Below the pieces are notes generated by a model that made no database searches, was not told the DNA's origin, and worked only from the letters and a program-made list of their open reading frames with translations. Shown in pieces: positions 9,001 through 14,763 of a DNA stretch of 28,424 nucleotides. Both the position numbers and the translations under genes were made by a program. Source of the stretch: a virus; the IMG/VR virus record IMGVR_UViG_3300033153_002137, positions 1 through 28,424 of that record; one strand, given 5' to 3'. Numbering within the stretch: position 1 is the first letter of the stretch; the number at the start of each line of letters is the position of its first letter.

Positions 9001-10789
9001 TATCCCTAAAACGTTTAACATTCTTTTCTATAGCTTCTACAGCATGTTTTGTTCTAAAAGCTGTTTTACCACTAGATGTTAAACCACCCTCTTTTTCATC
9101 TGCAAATAATTCTTTAATATCAATATTTTCCAGACGTTCTTTAGACCCTTTTAAAGCCTCTCTATTACTATCCAAGAGGTATTGATTTAAAGTCATGTTC
9201 CTAGTAAATGTAGCAAGATCTTCTTTTTTTACTTTAGGATTCTTAAAACCTTCGTTTTGAAACCTGTCATAATTCTTAGACACTTCCTTAACACTCTTAA
9301 TAAGTTTATCAGCAGCTTTAGGATTCTCTGATATAAAACCCTTACCCTCTTCATTAATACCATGTGTTATCAAAGTATCATCATTTGGGTTTTTCATAGC
9401 TTCAATAAAATCAATAATGTGTTGTTCAACACCCCTTTCTTTAGAGGATAAAGCCAAAGAACCTAAAGCATTATTTAAAGCATTTTCTATTTTAATAGGA
9501 TCACCGCTCTTCAAAGCAGCAGTATATATTTGGTAAGCTTGATTATAAGAAGGTCCAAACTTTTTAACTTCTTTAACAGCTGCTGAATTCTTTTGTTGAA
9601 TCATTTTGGCATTAAGACCTGCAAAACCAACTTGCATTGTACCAGCTCCTAAAGCTCCCATTACAGCAGATGTCCATAACTCACCATCTCCATAATTATC
9701 CTTTAGTGAATCTAAAAAAGAATATTTAAAATTAGGATCATCTCCATGTCTAGCTAATACTTTAGATTGTTCATTAACTAAATACTGATAGATTTCTTCA
9801 CCACCTTCTCCAACCATATCCTTAACAATACGAGCTGCCTTTTTTCCACTACTTTTAAAAGCATCAGCTCCTAAAGCTTTCATCACTCCTCTACTAGTAT
9901 TAGTAGTACTAGGTCCTAATCCACCTAATTTATTTAACAACAAATACTGTGGGATGTCTTGCATCAACATTAACCATTGTTTGTTATAAGTATTAGAAGC
10001 ACCTAAAGACGCTCGTTTCTTAGCATCCTCTTCACTCATACCTAATCTCTTAGCTTCTTGATATAACTCATCCCAAACACCAGAGGCTTCCATTACATTC
10101 TCCATATGTCTAGATACAGTCGCTTGACCAATCCCTCTAGCCATCCAACTAGCGGTTTTACCCATTTTCTGACCTATATTAAGAGCCTTACCTAACATAG
10201 ATACTCCACGAACTGCACCAGCTGCTGGTATCATCAAAGATATAGTAGAAGCTACAGATGGAGCATTTTTCATCCACCAACTCCATGAACCAGGATCAAA
10301 ATCAGGAGCGTTAGGGCTAACATAAACAGGAGTTGCCTCCCTAGTCCAAGTTTTTAAATCTTTACCTATATCACTAAGCCAATTCCCCCACTCTTGTTCA
10401 GTATTATTTACCAAATCTGCATATTGTGGTAAATCTCCCAAATAACCAATTCCTTCTAAAGTCCCACCAACTATTTCTCCTACAAGGGCTTGATTTAAAA
10501 AACTAACAAATTGTCCAGCAGCAGTTTGCTCTCTAGATAATTGTTCTTGCATAAAATCAGGACCTAAATTTGGATGATATCCAGCATCCCCTAAAGTTCT
10601 AATTGCAGCTTTAGGTACACTACCTGTATAAACATTTACAGGACTACCAATAGTAGTCCTATACCTAAGCTTTTCAGCCACAATCTCATCTCTTGTTAGT
10701 CCAGTAGTAGGATCTAAATCCTCAGTTCCGAGTGTTTTAGATTTACCTATTTCCGTTGCTCCTTGTAAAGCAGTTAAATCAACTCCCAT
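1..10789 (-). CDS. Giant crAss-like virion RNA polymerase polyprotein (3' end outside window)
   Basis: At least 3,596 codons from ATG at 10789, open to the left edge. Residues about 165-390 are helical with hydrophobic stretches, as in phage ejection proteins; about 470-700 are charged and coiled-coil-like; about 1416-1466 form an acidic linker; HEAFH at 1540-1544 and AEEF at 1584-1587 form a gluzincin-like zinc site. The C-terminal part is the polymerase: an FGTQVYK stretch that may belong to the first double-psi barrel, RIPTQ at 2905-2909, and DFDID at 2944-2948, the magnesium-binding loop of the second barrel. From memory, the phi14:2 enzyme gp66 is about 2,180 residues with the same loop, so roughly 1,500 N-terminal residues look extra here. 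In the family the enzyme is packaged in the virion and transcribes early genes after entry. It is the last gene of the block, 15 bases after its neighbour. Polymerase identity is very firm; N-terminal functions are inferred. Confidence 0.94.
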   Translation of the reverse strand, partial: MGVDLTALQGATEIGKSKTLGTEDLDPTTGLTRDEIVAEKLRYRTTIGSPVNVYTGSVPKAAIRTLGDAGYHPNLGPDFMQEQLSREQTAAGQFVSFLNQALVGEIVGGTLEGIGYLGDLPQYADLVNNTEQEWGNWLSDIGKDLKTWTREATPVYVSPNAPDFDPGSWSWWMKNAPSVASTISLMIPAAGAVRGVSMLGKALNIGQKMGKTASWMARGIGQATVSRHMENVMEASGVWDELYQEAKRLGMSEEDAKKRASLGASNTYNKQWLMLMQDIPQYLLLNKLGGLGPSTTNTSRGVMKALGADAFKSSGKKAARIVKDMVGEGGEEIYQYLVNEQSKVLARHGDDPNFKYSFLDSLKDNYGDGELWTSAVMGALGAGTMQVGFAGLNAKMIQQKNSAAVKEVKKFGPSYNQAYQIYTAALKSGDPIKIENALNNALGSLALSSKERGVEQHIIDFIEAMKNPNDDTLITHGINEEGKGFISENPKAADKLIKSVKEVSKNYDRFQNEGFKNPKVKKEDLATFTRNMTLNQYLLDSNREALKGSKERLENIDIKELFADEKEGGLTSSGKTAFRTKHAVEAIEKNVKRFRDKVEITKDDPNAGAWEKAMDKFVLASEEYKLEQAKTEHKKSIKDYSKADRKKDEGKILTTKDENGDPVDPRISEYLTARGEIDTLEASIATMEEEMKRFREGKYIQKEPEREPGEDPKEDGEPELDDIVRFKDKDGNEVLAKIDGIDIKTKGSQPSDDIYTIQPISKTGVPIGDPIKKSGQDIELLGKVSNALNLEESFEGLSTAEEEAAGTTITHARETEEDSGPLQPLSKLSYSNVAENDSRIIEIRNEKLNQILSDPKTSFAKSRAYYYITKDTIEEHLVTLRKNLKSAENKLKDLSNKKKEEEGDVLAKKNLKNPLEKFKSQLALLRKLKTPSGLTLGDVANILKTNTGTGYYDLVDNLKISVRVVIDGKSYTKDLWLHESGYNGIKIPRTVKNKGKKAELDYRMSVKSQSRKLRTQILSAILDPSIKEVFTTSLKVGRGAPRTIDKSLPVDERKRNPLVELGFKKGDTIKLGIVKGSPNIKGRYYKGDLFTSEKTTERNTRGFGSPGGTYLITKRTINGDAYGLKLNNSTVSAEHAKLLFDAFAIMGRSEYVWNKRKGVYVKKTLKDELQGKGIVGRHKSKFYKGDTRVWNLSVGELIDLLVVSGKKRTDVNDSRYKLTNLTDQHKTVLENKKLFLEVDKAKNTTYLVFGKDSTRINLLDIDDIRKFEPIFIAWMMKHKTYASHLHHKMLNLELNGDFLKGRKFRIGEKGKGKNPIERDGKETYSEFVLKNGFLTTDAEQGDNGLIFHAPTLDLNLSSDKTGKAYLHTDNTRAVTLTRDLTVEDKSKDIENKQDRENLQTEAEKEESKTKPLERPDDGYYEIPEDEAALNEEEEGKPDTKEPVKEEEKQEEVPDIDAILDDLEDKGGPLPRPFSERPDFEVQDLKKELGWLLDRVNIKGDKVELVKELEDLVYQGRSNFALYSHSAIRLYEAAEVGTLYHEAFHRVSMGYLTLEERTALYKKARVMYKMSEEKYTDRQVEEKLAEEFREFVLLQEEKKLQSNIKRWFSRILQHIKNWFTGRSRLREGDVNYLFTQINKGRFSVSRVRKENIRNLEGDYLARARIYRGIEFNTIANRKSMLNITKLLTTKMFTLNKIKGTDINSIKKLNKNVWGKLIDYLEAVIESSAKVIEGSTDEAKVDKAIRVHDLFKEVLGEKLEDGTYGTFPIFRDFMEDYMSFLGVRRRKDSNVESLDAIDEEEVIGNSDNYDKNSYQIDLKENALSSVKFMISTLYETKFNEQGELVNVRDETTGLRKYVDFTAMWHRLLFDIHFHTNIEDMLDEIESIADEYQIGPYKELVNSLRKESYIMKSQFLTTFRRHKHNYINFIYQQSSSRGITFFLEDSSYYELSRGNALKWGEMLNINEDLSTTTSKQGKRGLIIEREINTKAFEDLQKRSRDLIDVIATHEADGTITTGDLHQAKLTALNMLSQINIHVDVTTLNTYLLDKFSNEDSAGRMKDMLLELEKLYVVEIFDDHLIKNPIATDLSKAYAKAHPEEASDMHLGPGGNKYFGYSSHNLLTEESNKIQRDPEWAEEKLGMINNGNSRILSRASERDEDGNFSPASQEFRDSFELLTLSTIKRRRTKKVTDKGSSYTDITRAQDYLMRLGAITSDLNILPMPVMSNRGTYSMMKGAPVIKDAIESSDGSKVVFTDEVLDMFYGYYQDEVNRIREAKKVRTLYNTLKKEYDKASDENKKEAYESLMKVKGDMVKNYHYIETEAGINVNLGNAYNLIHFKGLSLTLNKDQARVAISEVLNERLQEEIDHASSINVIVQDEQGLSNILLPMSLIDRKNDERYAEDVNDYTHSILHILSLYLVNMQMSVFESEKIFLADPAIFKRNKTSQIDVYDDLYKRWFGAGSTGDKFNSEYNDEGDGFAVATFNDPIFESEHIETMYTYQKKIHKEYLLEKGETEEEADRLAAFLANKTIRESYNKTDPTDGTMLVSPAMYKSMSNRLGLWGDAQEKAYNLLQSDKELSPAQEVEASNVIFNPFKTVYIGHHNHNNIDLLIYDKMAMVTIFRRQVKDTHMEEVLDRMEAKGKYSNLKPIYAFKFASAVKAGGMLGTDMFVDPQKRDKISDLSEVLVHTQTFDNLRYQPVTAVHNVTHQMFGTQVYKAGSSDIRVDKPYKGFKDGRELLNALTSSREALSDLGKHYIEAKLGIKNGRINDKLLIRMLEMDAKVSGKSDDFRQALVKGVDSDTGQPYLEIDSFMNKDWVYTRLITMINKKTIDLNLPGNQLIQVSDYGSSKKSTSKELGWNVFNENGTEVIEMEVRVSVRLFKNILPKGLTFKQQQAFLKKELKLLGYRIPTQGQNSVVLLKVVQVLRENSGDVIQLPLEFTKLTGSDFDIDKLYVARYNYNSDKNGYTKIEYSDKVDDESAYKRYIDKLEELYLIYKNTPNFFSKKLKNQIRDLTIYSKKSKEITVRADKDEGEHYTEEQQLETVVNKLEVLYKKLNESKNTEVIESLNESIDKAEFEKSYIEDSIDEINNELTIMTAVQKKFVLESVKDVLVKEGVIKPFDEFKKSSLSEQNTRKANENRLLDIFFSVLSDSKHYLATSTPLGESTSLLKDKAEFYNKASSIGIRGEMKALEMGTPRFQNLMKFLYIGSGKGIGPHALGNAHHALTQQANIALKTALNLGLKTNKKGIIQFDLIRGQDDMFITTWLSTLVDAHVDAPTDNYIVKLNVNEATHNPLELLVRAGVGEVSFDYIAQPILQHYALEYFNNMGKRSFEKETFDQIWSFWAEKAIDTGLAAEDLVKKDFKPIPLSTILNMNYINRLRSDSTTDIKNSDYYIRQMSVLYHFNKINADGQSLSDLVRVSQIDTKKFGINPSQQNLFLAKMKEVEESNKWINLPRLLSSKGESVKDGTMLPRLLKNSMLYTRRILSTKSVFATNGFNEIFGTLLYASASGKRANKAVINNLMQETFSYLISGFFSDKVDGLGMTTKMVSNLLNNPKTSIFKQLEDIKRGKHKYSEELLENPFIQTLLVDFKQDENNP
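1946..1960 (-). other. RNA polymerase catalytic loop DFDID
   Basis: These five codons encode Asp-Phe-Asp-Ile-Asp (residues 2944-2948 of the giant protein) in the context LTGSDFDIDKLYV. This DxDxD form is the metal-chelating active-site loop of the double-psi-barrel RNA polymerases of crAss-like phages and YonO-like relatives. All three aspartates are present, so the enzyme is predicted to be active. The upstream RIPTQGQNS motif (residues 2905-2913, about nt 2051-2077) sits at the expected distance. Confidence 0.93.
6158..6172 (-). other. Zincin-like metallopeptidase motif HEAFH
   Basis: The codons encode His-Glu-Ala-Phe-His (residues 1540-1544) in the context GTLYHEAFHRVSMG. A downstream AEEF (residues 1584-1587) could supply the third, glutamate, zinc ligand about 40 residues after the second histidine, as in gluzincins. 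HExxH alone occurs by chance, but the helical context, the preceding aromatic residue and the downstream glutamates make a real metallopeptidase domain likely. The substrate is unknown. Confidence 0.72.
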
Positions 10790-10804
10790 GTGATATATAT
10801 GTTA

Positions 10805-12955
10805 TTAATAATTTCTTTTAAGTCCCAAAAAATCTGATTCTAATTCAACCAAATCTCCGACTAATTTATCCAGATTAGCAGATACTGCTACTGGTGTAGG
10901 GGCGTCTCTATAATAAGTATTATAAACACCGTTCTCATATTTAACTTCAAATTTTTCTTGTCCTACATTTCTCCCAAAAATAAAAGTACCATCTTCTGTA
11001 ACACTTTCAACACGACTTAATAAATCATAAGTTGTATTTTGATTTTTACCTCGTCCATTTTCCTCAACGTCACTTCTTATTCTAATTGATCCAACTGAAT
11101 GAGCTCCTTCAAAATCCTCCTGTCTTGTTAGATCATATATCAAAGCTCCTATTTGAGATTTTTGAGTAGCTTGTAATTGTACTTCTACAGTTTTTCTATT
11201 ACCCCCCTCTTTTGGTTCAACTACATAATAAACACTTACTGAACCATCTGAATTAGGTATTTCTTTAATATTATCTAAAGTTACTAAATTATTAGAATTT
11301 TTTAAAGCAGTATTTATCTTCTTTCGATTACCATAATCATTACTATAAGTAGCAAAATTTGTTGGAGTTGAAGTTAAAGGATCTGTTATATTAGAAACTA
11401 TAGCAGATTCATAAGGTTTTTCATTAGAGTCTAAATATTGATAAAAAGGATGTTCTCCTGTACCTGTAACTTTTTTCTGACTTAAACCTATCCTATCGGT
11501 TTGAGTTACACTAGACTTTCTTTCAGTAAAAGTAGTTTTTAAATTTCTGTTTTGTTTTCTTTTAATTTGAGCCCATTCACTTTGAAATTCTGCAAAGATT
11601 TCTTCTGTATCTGGATCTCCAAAATCAAAAACTTTTGTAATAGCTTCCCCTGATCTTTTAAGAGATTTTATAATACTTTTACCTGGACCTGTTAAAGCTC
11701 CACCAAGATCTATATCTTCCTTAAAATCTTCTTTACTCCAATTTAATTCAAAAAATTCATCATACTCTTCTTTTTCACTTTCAGTAGTATAATCATCTAA
11801 CATTTTAATAGCTTCAACTTCTGTAATACCTGTTTGAATTAACTTAGGTAAATAATCTTTTTTTAAATCAGCTTTTAATGGTTCATATTCTTTAGAAACA
11901 TCATTGATAATAGTATCCCATTCATCTTGTAATGATTCATACTCATTTTTAACTTTTGTTACCAATTTTTCTTGATCTTCTATACTACCTTCATCATACT
12001 CATTAGGTCTTTTTTTCATTTCATCTAAAAGAGTAGTTGCTGAATCTTGAATTACTTTAGCTTCTTCTAATTCTTTTTCAGTCTCCCTTTTTACTTGACG
12101 ACTCTTTTCAGTATCAGCTGCTGGAGTAATTCTTATTGGAACAGGTGGAACATATGTACCTGAACCAGAACCACTAGGATATCTTTGACCTATTTGATTC
12201 CTACGTATCCATTGTTGTGCATAATCATTCATTATTTCACTAGCTATAGCAACATCTCCTAATTCATCTTCTTCAGGATGTGCCATACGCCAGAGTTTTA
12301 TTTCATCTTGCCCACTAGGAGTACTAGCATATTCATTAGCATCTCTACCGACTATAAGATCTATATCATCTTGTGTTCTACCACTAATCATATAACCTTC
12401 ATCATCTCTACGTATATTACGGTTTGTAGTAGCCATCCCTTTAAAATACCTAAATAATTCATCTTCTTTATTTAAATATGCTCCAGGTTGATAATCGTAT
12501 ATTTCACCAACTCCACCCCAGTTAGGATCATTAGCAGGATCTGTATCTAAAGCAGGATTGTACATACGTTTAGCCCTTAAATCTTGTTTGTATTTTTGAG
12601 CTAATGTGTATTTATCATAATTTTCATTGAGTTGTTTAATAACTCCTGGTTTAGCCTTAGTTCTAATTTTTTGATTTAAAGAACGTATAACAAAAGGATC
12701 TGAAAAATCAGAACCTGCAAATTCATCCCTGATATCATACATATCTTTTACAAGTTGATCTCGTATATCAGCTTGTTTACCAGGAATAGCATTGATATTT
12801 TCAGCATTAGCAAGACTTTGATCAAAAGCTGCAGCTCCTTTATCATACCTTTCTTGTTTCATAGCTCCCGCTTGAACCATTTGTTCAAATGGAATAGGAA
12901 CATATGTATTCATAAATTGAGCCGCTATAGGCTTTTCATATCTATTTGTTGCCAT
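10805..12955 (-). CDS. Putative virion cargo/ejection protein (716 aa)
   Basis: This 716-residue protein lies between the muzzle-side genes and the RNA polymerase, where crAss-like phages encode proteins carried inside the capsid or tail and released with the DNA. The N-terminus (MATNRYEKPIAAQFMNTYVP) is of a kind I associate with crAss-like proteins at this position; that is recollection. The first 140 residues look helical, about 285-400 are strongly charged and coiled-coil-like (many E, K and D), and the C-terminal third looks beta-rich. There is no signal peptide or clear membrane segment. The ATG shares one base with the stop of the upstream gene (TAATG). An AAGGGGGG run just before it is part of that gene's Gly-Gly codons and may act as a ribosome site only by chance. 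No catalytic motif was recognised. Confidence 0.6.
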   Translation of the reverse strand: MATNRYEKPIAAQFMNTYVPIPFEQMVQAGAMKQERYDKGAAAFDQSLANAENINAIPGKQADIRDQLVKDMYDIRDEFAGSDFSDPFVIRSLNQKIRTKAKPGVIKQLNENYDKYTLAQKYKQDLRAKRMYNPALDTDPANDPNWGGVGEIYDYQPGAYLNKEDELFRYFKGMATTNRNIRRDDEGYMISGRTQDDIDLIVGRDANEYASTPSGQDEIKLWRMAHPEEDELGDVAIASEIMNDYAQQWIRRNQIGQRYPSGSGSGTYVPPVPIRITPAADTEKSRQVKRETEKELEEAKVIQDSATTLLDEMKKRPNEYDEGSIEDQEKLVTKVKNEYESLQDEWDTIINDVSKEYEPLKADLKKDYLPKLIQTGITEVEAIKMLDDYTTESEKEEYDEFFELNWSKEDFKEDIDLGGALTGPGKSIIKSLKRSGEAITKVFDFGDPDTEEIFAEFQSEWAQIKRKQNRNLKTTFTERKSSVTQTDRIGLSQKKVTGTGEHPFYQYLDSNEKPYESAIVSNITDPLTSTPTNFATYSNDYGNRKKINTALKNSNNLVTLDNIKEIPNSDGSVSVYYVVEPKEGGNRKTVEVQLQATQKSQIGALIYDLTRQEDFEGAHSVGSIRIRSDVEENGRGKNQNTTYDLLSRVESVTEDGTFIFGRNVGQEKFEVKYENGVYNTYYRDAPTPVAVSANLDKLVGDLVELESDFLGLKRNY

Positions 12956-13950
12956 TAGTTTAACCCCCCTTTTTGTCTAATTTGTTGTAATAATGCCATC
13001 AATTCTGGTTGAAATTGAGATGTTCCAAACATATCTGGATATATCTTAGCCAACATAGCATCATGTTCTTTTTGATTACCCATTAATTGCTGAGTTTGAC
13101 TATATTTTGAAGCATCCTCCATTGATTGACCTAAAAATGCATTCCTAGCAGCTTTATTTCTATCATTCATATCTTTAACACCAAGATTAATAGCAGCTTC
13201 TTGTTGCCCAAGTTGTAATTGTTGTTGACCAAATTGGTTATAAGCACCTGATACATCTCTTCTACGACCTATTTCATTCTGTAAATCCTGATTAATAGCA
13301 CCACTTGTTATATTACCACGTTGTCTAGTACCTTCAGCACTAATAACTTGTGATCTAGCAAACTGTGCTCCTCCACTTGCAGACCCTAATCTAGTTTGAT
13401 TACGTCTAGCTATATTTTCACCAACTGTAGTTTGAGCCATTTGAGCACTTGTATCTACATTTCTAGATTCAGATAAAGCTCCCATAGCTTGTCCCATGTA
13501 TGGATTCTTCTTATATCGATTCTGATAATCAGAAGCTTTTAAAGTATCTGCTGGAAGTAAACCTTTGACAGCATTATATCCCATAGGTAAGAATTGAGCA
13601 GCTTGTTCCCAATCTGGTTTATTAATTTGGTCAGATAAATTTTGGTTACGTTCTGAAGAAGATGTAACATCTTGTAATGGTGGGGCCTTAAAACCTAAAG
13701 AACTACCCATCTGAGAAAGGAAATTTCCAGCTCCCAAACCACTTAACATACCAGCCCCTGGTTCAGTAACATTACTAACCATATCAGTTAATCCTGTAAA
13801 CATACCTCCACCAATCATTTTAGGAGATTTTACTTTCCCACCTTTTTTAAATTTCTTTAAACTTTCTTGCTCGTCATATATAGCACCTAACTGTCTTTCA
13901 AGTTTCGCTATCATTAACCTAGCTGAGTTCTTTTCAGTCATTGTTGCCAT
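12955..13950 (-). CDS. Putative internal virion/ejection protein, Gln/Asn-rich (331 aa)
   Basis: The protein begins with a short charged helix and a lysine/glycine segment (KKFKKGGKVKSPK, then GGGMF at about residues 35-52), followed by a small-residue-rich stretch. From about residue 150 it becomes long, helical and rich in Gln, Asn, Ala and Arg. This composition resembles DNA-ejection proteins of podoviruses (T7 gp14 or P22 gp7/gp20 type) in character only; I do not claim homology. It starts one base after the stop of the upstream gene and its stop overlaps the next ATG, so it is probably translated in a coupled way with both neighbours. A role as virion cargo is inferred from position between muzzle and RNA polymerase genes. 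Confidence 0.55.
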   Translation of the reverse strand: MATMTEKNSARLMIAKLERQLGAIYDEQESLKKFKKGGKVKSPKMIGGGMFTGLTDMVSNVTEPGAGMLSGLGAGNFLSQMGSSLGFKAPPLQDVTSSSERNQNLSDQINKPDWEQAAQFLPMGYNAVKGLLPADTLKASDYQNRYKKNPYMGQAMGALSESRNVDTSAQMAQTTVGENIARRNQTRLGSASGGAQFARSQVISAEGTRQRGNITSGAINQDLQNEIGRRRDVSGAYNQFGQQQLQLGQQEAAINLGVKDMNDRNKAARNAFLGQSMEDASKYSQTQQLMGNQKEHDAMLAKIYPDMFGTSQFQPELMALLQQIRQKGGLN

Positions 13951-13951
13951 A

Positions 13952-14761
13952 TTAACTTAGTATTTTTTTATATTTATCAATCTGTTTTTTGATTTTTTCT
14001 GCTTCCTGAGCAGCTGTCTTACCAGAACTTAATATAACTCTATCACTGTATACTTCAGTACCTGGTTCTAAATTCATTGGTACCCCACCTTGAGCATGTG
14101 TTGGACCATCTACTTGACCAATTTGACCTTGTGGAGTTCTAAATACCTCTTCCTTTTCTAATTCAACATTAGGAGACTCTGCCATACCACCATATGGAAA
14201 AGTAGTTCCAAATGGAGTAGCGTATGTACTTCCAGTTTGTCCTTCTGTGATAGCCTCATTCTCTGCTTTTAATGCATACCGTTCTTGCATATGAGCTGCT
14301 TGTTTCTGATGAACTTTGTTGAATATACCCTTTACTATACTTATACCCGCAGTTATAAGCCCACCTATTGGATATTTTGGTACTTCCCCACCATAGGGTC
14401 TTTTTAAAGGACCTACTCCAGTATTTGTTGGATTTTGATTAAATCGTTTTATTGCAGGAGGATTAAGATCATATAATCCTGGACCAAAAGCATTAGCACT
14501 AACAGTATCTGTTGCAGCAACCCCTTGGTTACGATTTTTAATATTATTTATAGCACTATAGTATTCATTTACATTACCCATAGTTTCAGGTTTATTAGGA
14601 TTATAACCTAAAGCTTTCCATAAGTTATCACCTTGTAACATACTACCTGTACTATCATAAGCATTTTTCAATTGATCTTTATAATCATAAAAAGTATTAA
14701 CTGCCTTTGTATATGTTTTATCTCCTACTTTTCCACCTTGTGGATATTTTTTTGTTCTCAT
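13952..14761 (-). CDS. Putative crAss-like cargo protein with repeated GG motifs (269 aa)
   Basis: This 269-residue protein directly follows the muzzle gene, the position of a packaged cargo protein in crAss001-type genomes (from memory). A short motif recurs: YPQGG (6-10), YGG (123-125), YPIGG (130-134), FPYGG (188-192) and HAQGG (222-226). The last lies in a conserved-looking block with THAQGGVPMNLEPGTEVYSD. Residues 135-150 form an amphipathic helix and the C-terminus is a charged helix rich in Lys. No enzyme motif is visible. The ATG at 14761 lies two bases after the muzzle stop. A structural or internal virion role is inferred from position and composition. Confidence 0.6.
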   Translation of the reverse strand: MRTKKYPQGGKVGDKTYTKAVNTFYDYKDQLKNAYDSTGSMLQGDNLWKALGYNPNKPETMGNVNEYYSAINNIKNRNQGVAATDTVSANAFGPGLYDLNPPAIKRFNQNPTNTGVGPLKRPYGGEVPKYPIGGLITAGISIVKGIFNKVHQKQAAHMQERYALKAENEAITEGQTGSTYATPFGTTFPYGGMAESPNVELEKEEVFRTPQGQIGQVDGPTHAQGGVPMNLEPGTEVYSDRVILSSGKTAAQEAEKIKKQIDKYKKILS

Positions 14762-14763
14762 AA

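Noticed and set aside
1-10789. T7-like single-subunit RNA polymerase or N4-type virion polymerase as identity of the giant protein
   Set aside because: The DFDID loop with the preceding RIPTQ motif belongs to the double-psi-barrel crAss/YonO type, not to the T7/N4 right-hand fold.
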